A stretch of DNA of 5,423 bases from Bacillota bacterium (GTDB lineage: Bacteria; Bacillota_I; Bacilli_A; RFN20; CAG-826), in the NCBI GenBank assembly GCA_026387995.1, contig JAPLKQ010000205.1, forward strand, positions 1-5,423, in the 5' to 3' direction. Of the stretch, positions 3,950 to 5,423 are shown in pieces; within the stretch, counting starts at the first letter, position 1; every line of letters starts with the position of its first letter. Under the pieces are notes generated by a model, which did no database searches, had not been told where the DNA came from, and saw only the letters and a list, made by a program, of their open reading frames with translations. A program made the position numbers and the translations under genes.

Positions 3950-5423
3950 ATGGCGAATCGCAACCGCTTTCGATTCTTAGTCTATACCTTCATTTTGTCG
4001 TTATTGACCACCTCGTGCGTCAACAACACGTCTTCGCTCAGCTCATCGTCTGATAGCGGGGCTTCTTCTTTGTCCTCAAGTATCAGTTCTTCCAGTAGCT
4101 CCAGCGAATCCTCTAGCAGCAGTTCGTCCTCAAGCAGCGCCTCTTCATCGAGTAGCAGTAGTTCTTCTTCTAGTTCGTCTTCTTCGAGCTCGTCATCTTC
4201 CTCTTCGAGCAGTTCATCATCCAGTTCGTCGTCCTCAAGCAGTTCTTCATCCTCGTCGTCGAGCAGCAGTTCCTCATCATCGAGTAGCAGTAGTTCTTCT
4301 TCGAGTTCCTCTTCTTCGAGTAGCTCCTCCTCAGAAAGCAGCAGTTCCTCATCCTCTAGCGAATCCAGTTCCTCTACAACCTCAATTTCCACCCCAACGA
4401 TTGTGGCGGTGACTAGTGTATATCATGCCGACCTCGGCGGCGATCTTGCCTACGACGTCGATGCCCAAGGATATTCCTTTGTGTCGCTCACCGGTCTTGG
4501 CATCGCCAGCACCGACTTTTCCTATGACAACCATCGCCTGACGATTTTAAATAACTTCCTTAAATATTTCACCGAAGTCAGTTCCTATGAACTTCAGCTG
4601 ACCTTGTCGCTCGCCAGCGATCAAGCGGTGCTCCCTGTCCCGTTTAGCGTCGAACGCGATCATGCCGCCAACCAAATCGTTAACGGCGGTTTCGAGACCG
4701 GCGACTTATCCGGCTGGGACGGCTATCCGATTTGGAAAGACGAAGCCAACATGTTCTCTTGGCAAGCCGAACGGGTGGTCAGCACGACCACGTACGGTTC
4801 CGCAAATGCGAACACTTATAACCGCGATGGTGCCTATCATCTCGGTGTTTATGCATATCCCTACGTGAACGCCAACAAAGACCTCAACCAAGAACGGATG
4901 GGCATGTTACGCTCCTCTGACTTCATCGTTGGCGGCAGCGGTTGGATTTCCTTTAAGCTCGGCGGCGGGCGTAACCCCGCGAGCGCCTATGTCTCCATTA
5001 AAGAAACCGGGACTAACCTTGAAGTGGCCCGCTTTGCCAACCGTCATTTTAATGACACGACTTTGTCCGGTACGATCAACGCCGAAGCCTATTTATTCCA
5101 ATATTACGCTGACCTATCCGCCCACTATGGCGAATCCCTCTATATCATGTTAGTCGATGCTGCCAGCCATGAATGGAACGTCCTCTCCGCGGATAGTTTC
5201 GATACCTATATCGAGACCGCCCCGACCCCGACGGCCGCTCAACTCGCGACCGATATCAAACCAGTCATTCCTGGTCCCGGATCAGCCACCAACGCGATAA
5301 GCGCGAACCTCGCCACCGGCATCGGCGGTTGGGAAGACCCACAAGGCATCCTGCAGTGGGACGGCGGTGCGGCCCGCACCAATAAAGGCGCTGGCGATAA
5401 TGCCTATGGCGCTATTCGTTCAC
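3950..5423 (+). CDS. Polyserine-stalk surface lipoprotein with carbohydrate-binding-like modules, possibly GH32-associated (3' partial)
   Basis: The frame is open from ATG 3950 to the window edge, 491 codons with no stop. Residues 1-22 are a type II signal peptide: basic MANRNRFR, hydrophobic LVYTFILSLL and lipobox LTTSC with Cys23, the only cysteine visible. Residues 28-142 are a serine-rich stalk including 64 consecutive serines (65-128). Residues ~146-240 resemble an X2/Ig-like domain (SFVSLTGLGI, DFSYDNHRLTILNNFLKYF). Residues 245-~425 start with NGGFETGDLSGW and contain MLRSSDFIVGG, GWISFKLGGGRN (331-342), YVSI and LYIMLVDAAS. I associate this lectin-like beta-sandwich pattern with N-terminal modules of GH32 levanase or fructanase proteins of Firmicutes. 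A further segment from residue ~448 (NAISANLATGIGGW) looks like the start of another module. No catalytic domain is visible before the cut, so enzymatic activity is inferred only. The mature protein would be anchored in the outer leaflet, with its modules held away from the membrane by the stalk. It has its own promoter. Confidence 0.8.
   Translation, partial: MANRNRFRFLVYTFILSLLTTSCVNNTSSLSSSSDSGASSLSSSISSSSSSSESSSSSSSSSSASSSSSSSSSSSSSSSSSSSSSSSSSSSSSSSSSSSSSSSSSSSSSSSSSSSSSSSSSSSSSSSSESSSSSSSSESSSSTTSISTPTIVAVTSVYHADLGGDLAYDVDAQGYSFVSLTGLGIASTDFSYDNHRLTILNNFLKYFTEVSSYELQLTLSLASDQAVLPVPFSVERDHAANQIVNGGFETGDLSGWDGYPIWKDEANMFSWQAERVVSTTTYGSANANTYNRDGAYHLGVYAYPYVNANKDLNQERMGMLRSSDFIVGGSGWISFKLGGGRNPASAYVSIKETGTNLEVARFANRHFNDTTLSGTINAEAYLFQYYADLSAHYGESLYIMLVDAASHEWNVLSADSFDTYIETAPTPTAAQLATDIKPVIPGPGSATNAISANLATGIGGWEDPQGILQWDGGAARTNKGAGDNAYGAIRS
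4031..4375 (+). repeat. Serine-codon low-complexity tract (115-residue stalk)
   Basis: This encodes residues 28-142 of the lipoprotein. Codons 4142-4333 are 64 serine codons in a row, broken only afterwards by Glu129 (4334-4336) and before by Ala64 (4139-4141). My count in the pure run is TCT 13, TCC 8, TCA 9, TCG 13, AGT 13 and AGC 8, so all six codons are used. The few non-serine residues elsewhere are Leu, Ile, Gly, Ala, Asp and Glu. It should form a flexible, hydrophilic surface spacer, possibly a site of glycosylation. Confidence 0.9.
4145..4318 (+). repeat. Diverged direct repeat inside the polyserine tract
   Basis: The 42-base segments 4145-4186 and 4277-4318 match at 40 positions, including the first 26 without a break, and stay in frame at an offset of 132 bases (44 codons). 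Given the mixed serine codons, identity over this length points to duplication of a segment and not merely the same amino acid. A shorter 17-base match (AGCAGCAGTTCCTCATC) occurs at 4262-4278 and 4337-4353, 75 bases apart and also in frame. Confidence 0.75.

Noticed and set aside
4142..4375. CRISPR array or intergenic tandem repeat in the polyserine region
   Set aside because: There are no regular spacers, the repeats are irregular and in frame, and the stretch is translated within a lipoprotein with a signal peptide and ribosome site.
3982..4392. A 136-codon minus-strand frame encoding a highly acidic Glu/Leu/Asp protein
   Set aside because: It is the complement of the serine codons: reversed TCN and AGY codons read as Glu, Asp, Leu and similar. 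It has no ribosome site and no independent codon pattern.

Overview
The window looks like chromosomal DNA from an uncultured, host-associated low-GC Gram-positive bacterium. The likely placement is Bacilli, in the Erysipelotrichales or Mollicutes-related gut lineages. This is inferred from AT-rich spacers with strong AGGAGG-type ribosome sites, extended -10 promoters, a very serine-rich lipoprotein of a kind I associate with those lineages, and family GH20 and Mbeg1-like genes. The four complete stop codons are TAG, TAA, TAA and TAA. Tryptophan is read from TGG and no gene has an in-frame TGA, so the standard bacterial code fits. No phage, transposon, CRISPR, tRNA or rRNA signal was seen.

Layout: (1) Bases 3-827, plus strand, hold the C-terminal part of a family GH20 beta-N-acetylhexosaminidase-like protein. 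(2) After 29 bases, probably in the same operon, 857-1948 encodes a Mbeg1-like (DUF2974) alpha/beta hydrolase with a visible GHSKGG nucleophile elbow. (3) A hairpin at 1963-1989 separates it from a convergent minus-strand gene for a small four-helix membrane protein (2359-1973), and the two genes probably share this terminator. (4) A 156-base divergent spacer carries a candidate promoter on each strand. The plus-strand one is an extended -10 leading to a PlsC-like acyltransferase fused to a zinc ribbon and an undescribed C-terminal domain (2516-3787). (5) A 162-base AT-rich spacer holds overlapping inverted repeats and a perfect extended -10 (TGGTATAAT). (6) From 3950 to the window edge runs a lipoprotein, cut by the window end. 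It has a lipobox Cys23, a 115-residue serine-rich stalk with 64 uninterrupted serines, an X2/Ig-like segment, a lectin-like module of the type seen beside GH32 fructan hydrolases, and the start of a further module.

The window joins two glycan-related functions (amino-sugar release by GH20; surface glycan binding or hydrolysis by the lipoprotein) with two lipid-related enzymes (a lipase-like hydrolase and an acyltransferase). The genes do not form one obvious pathway: at least four transcription units are suggested. The most unusual feature is the polyserine stalk and the way it is encoded. All six serine codons are used at similar frequency, and there are traces of internal segment duplication. 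I do not see convincing evidence for a wholly new multi-gene system.
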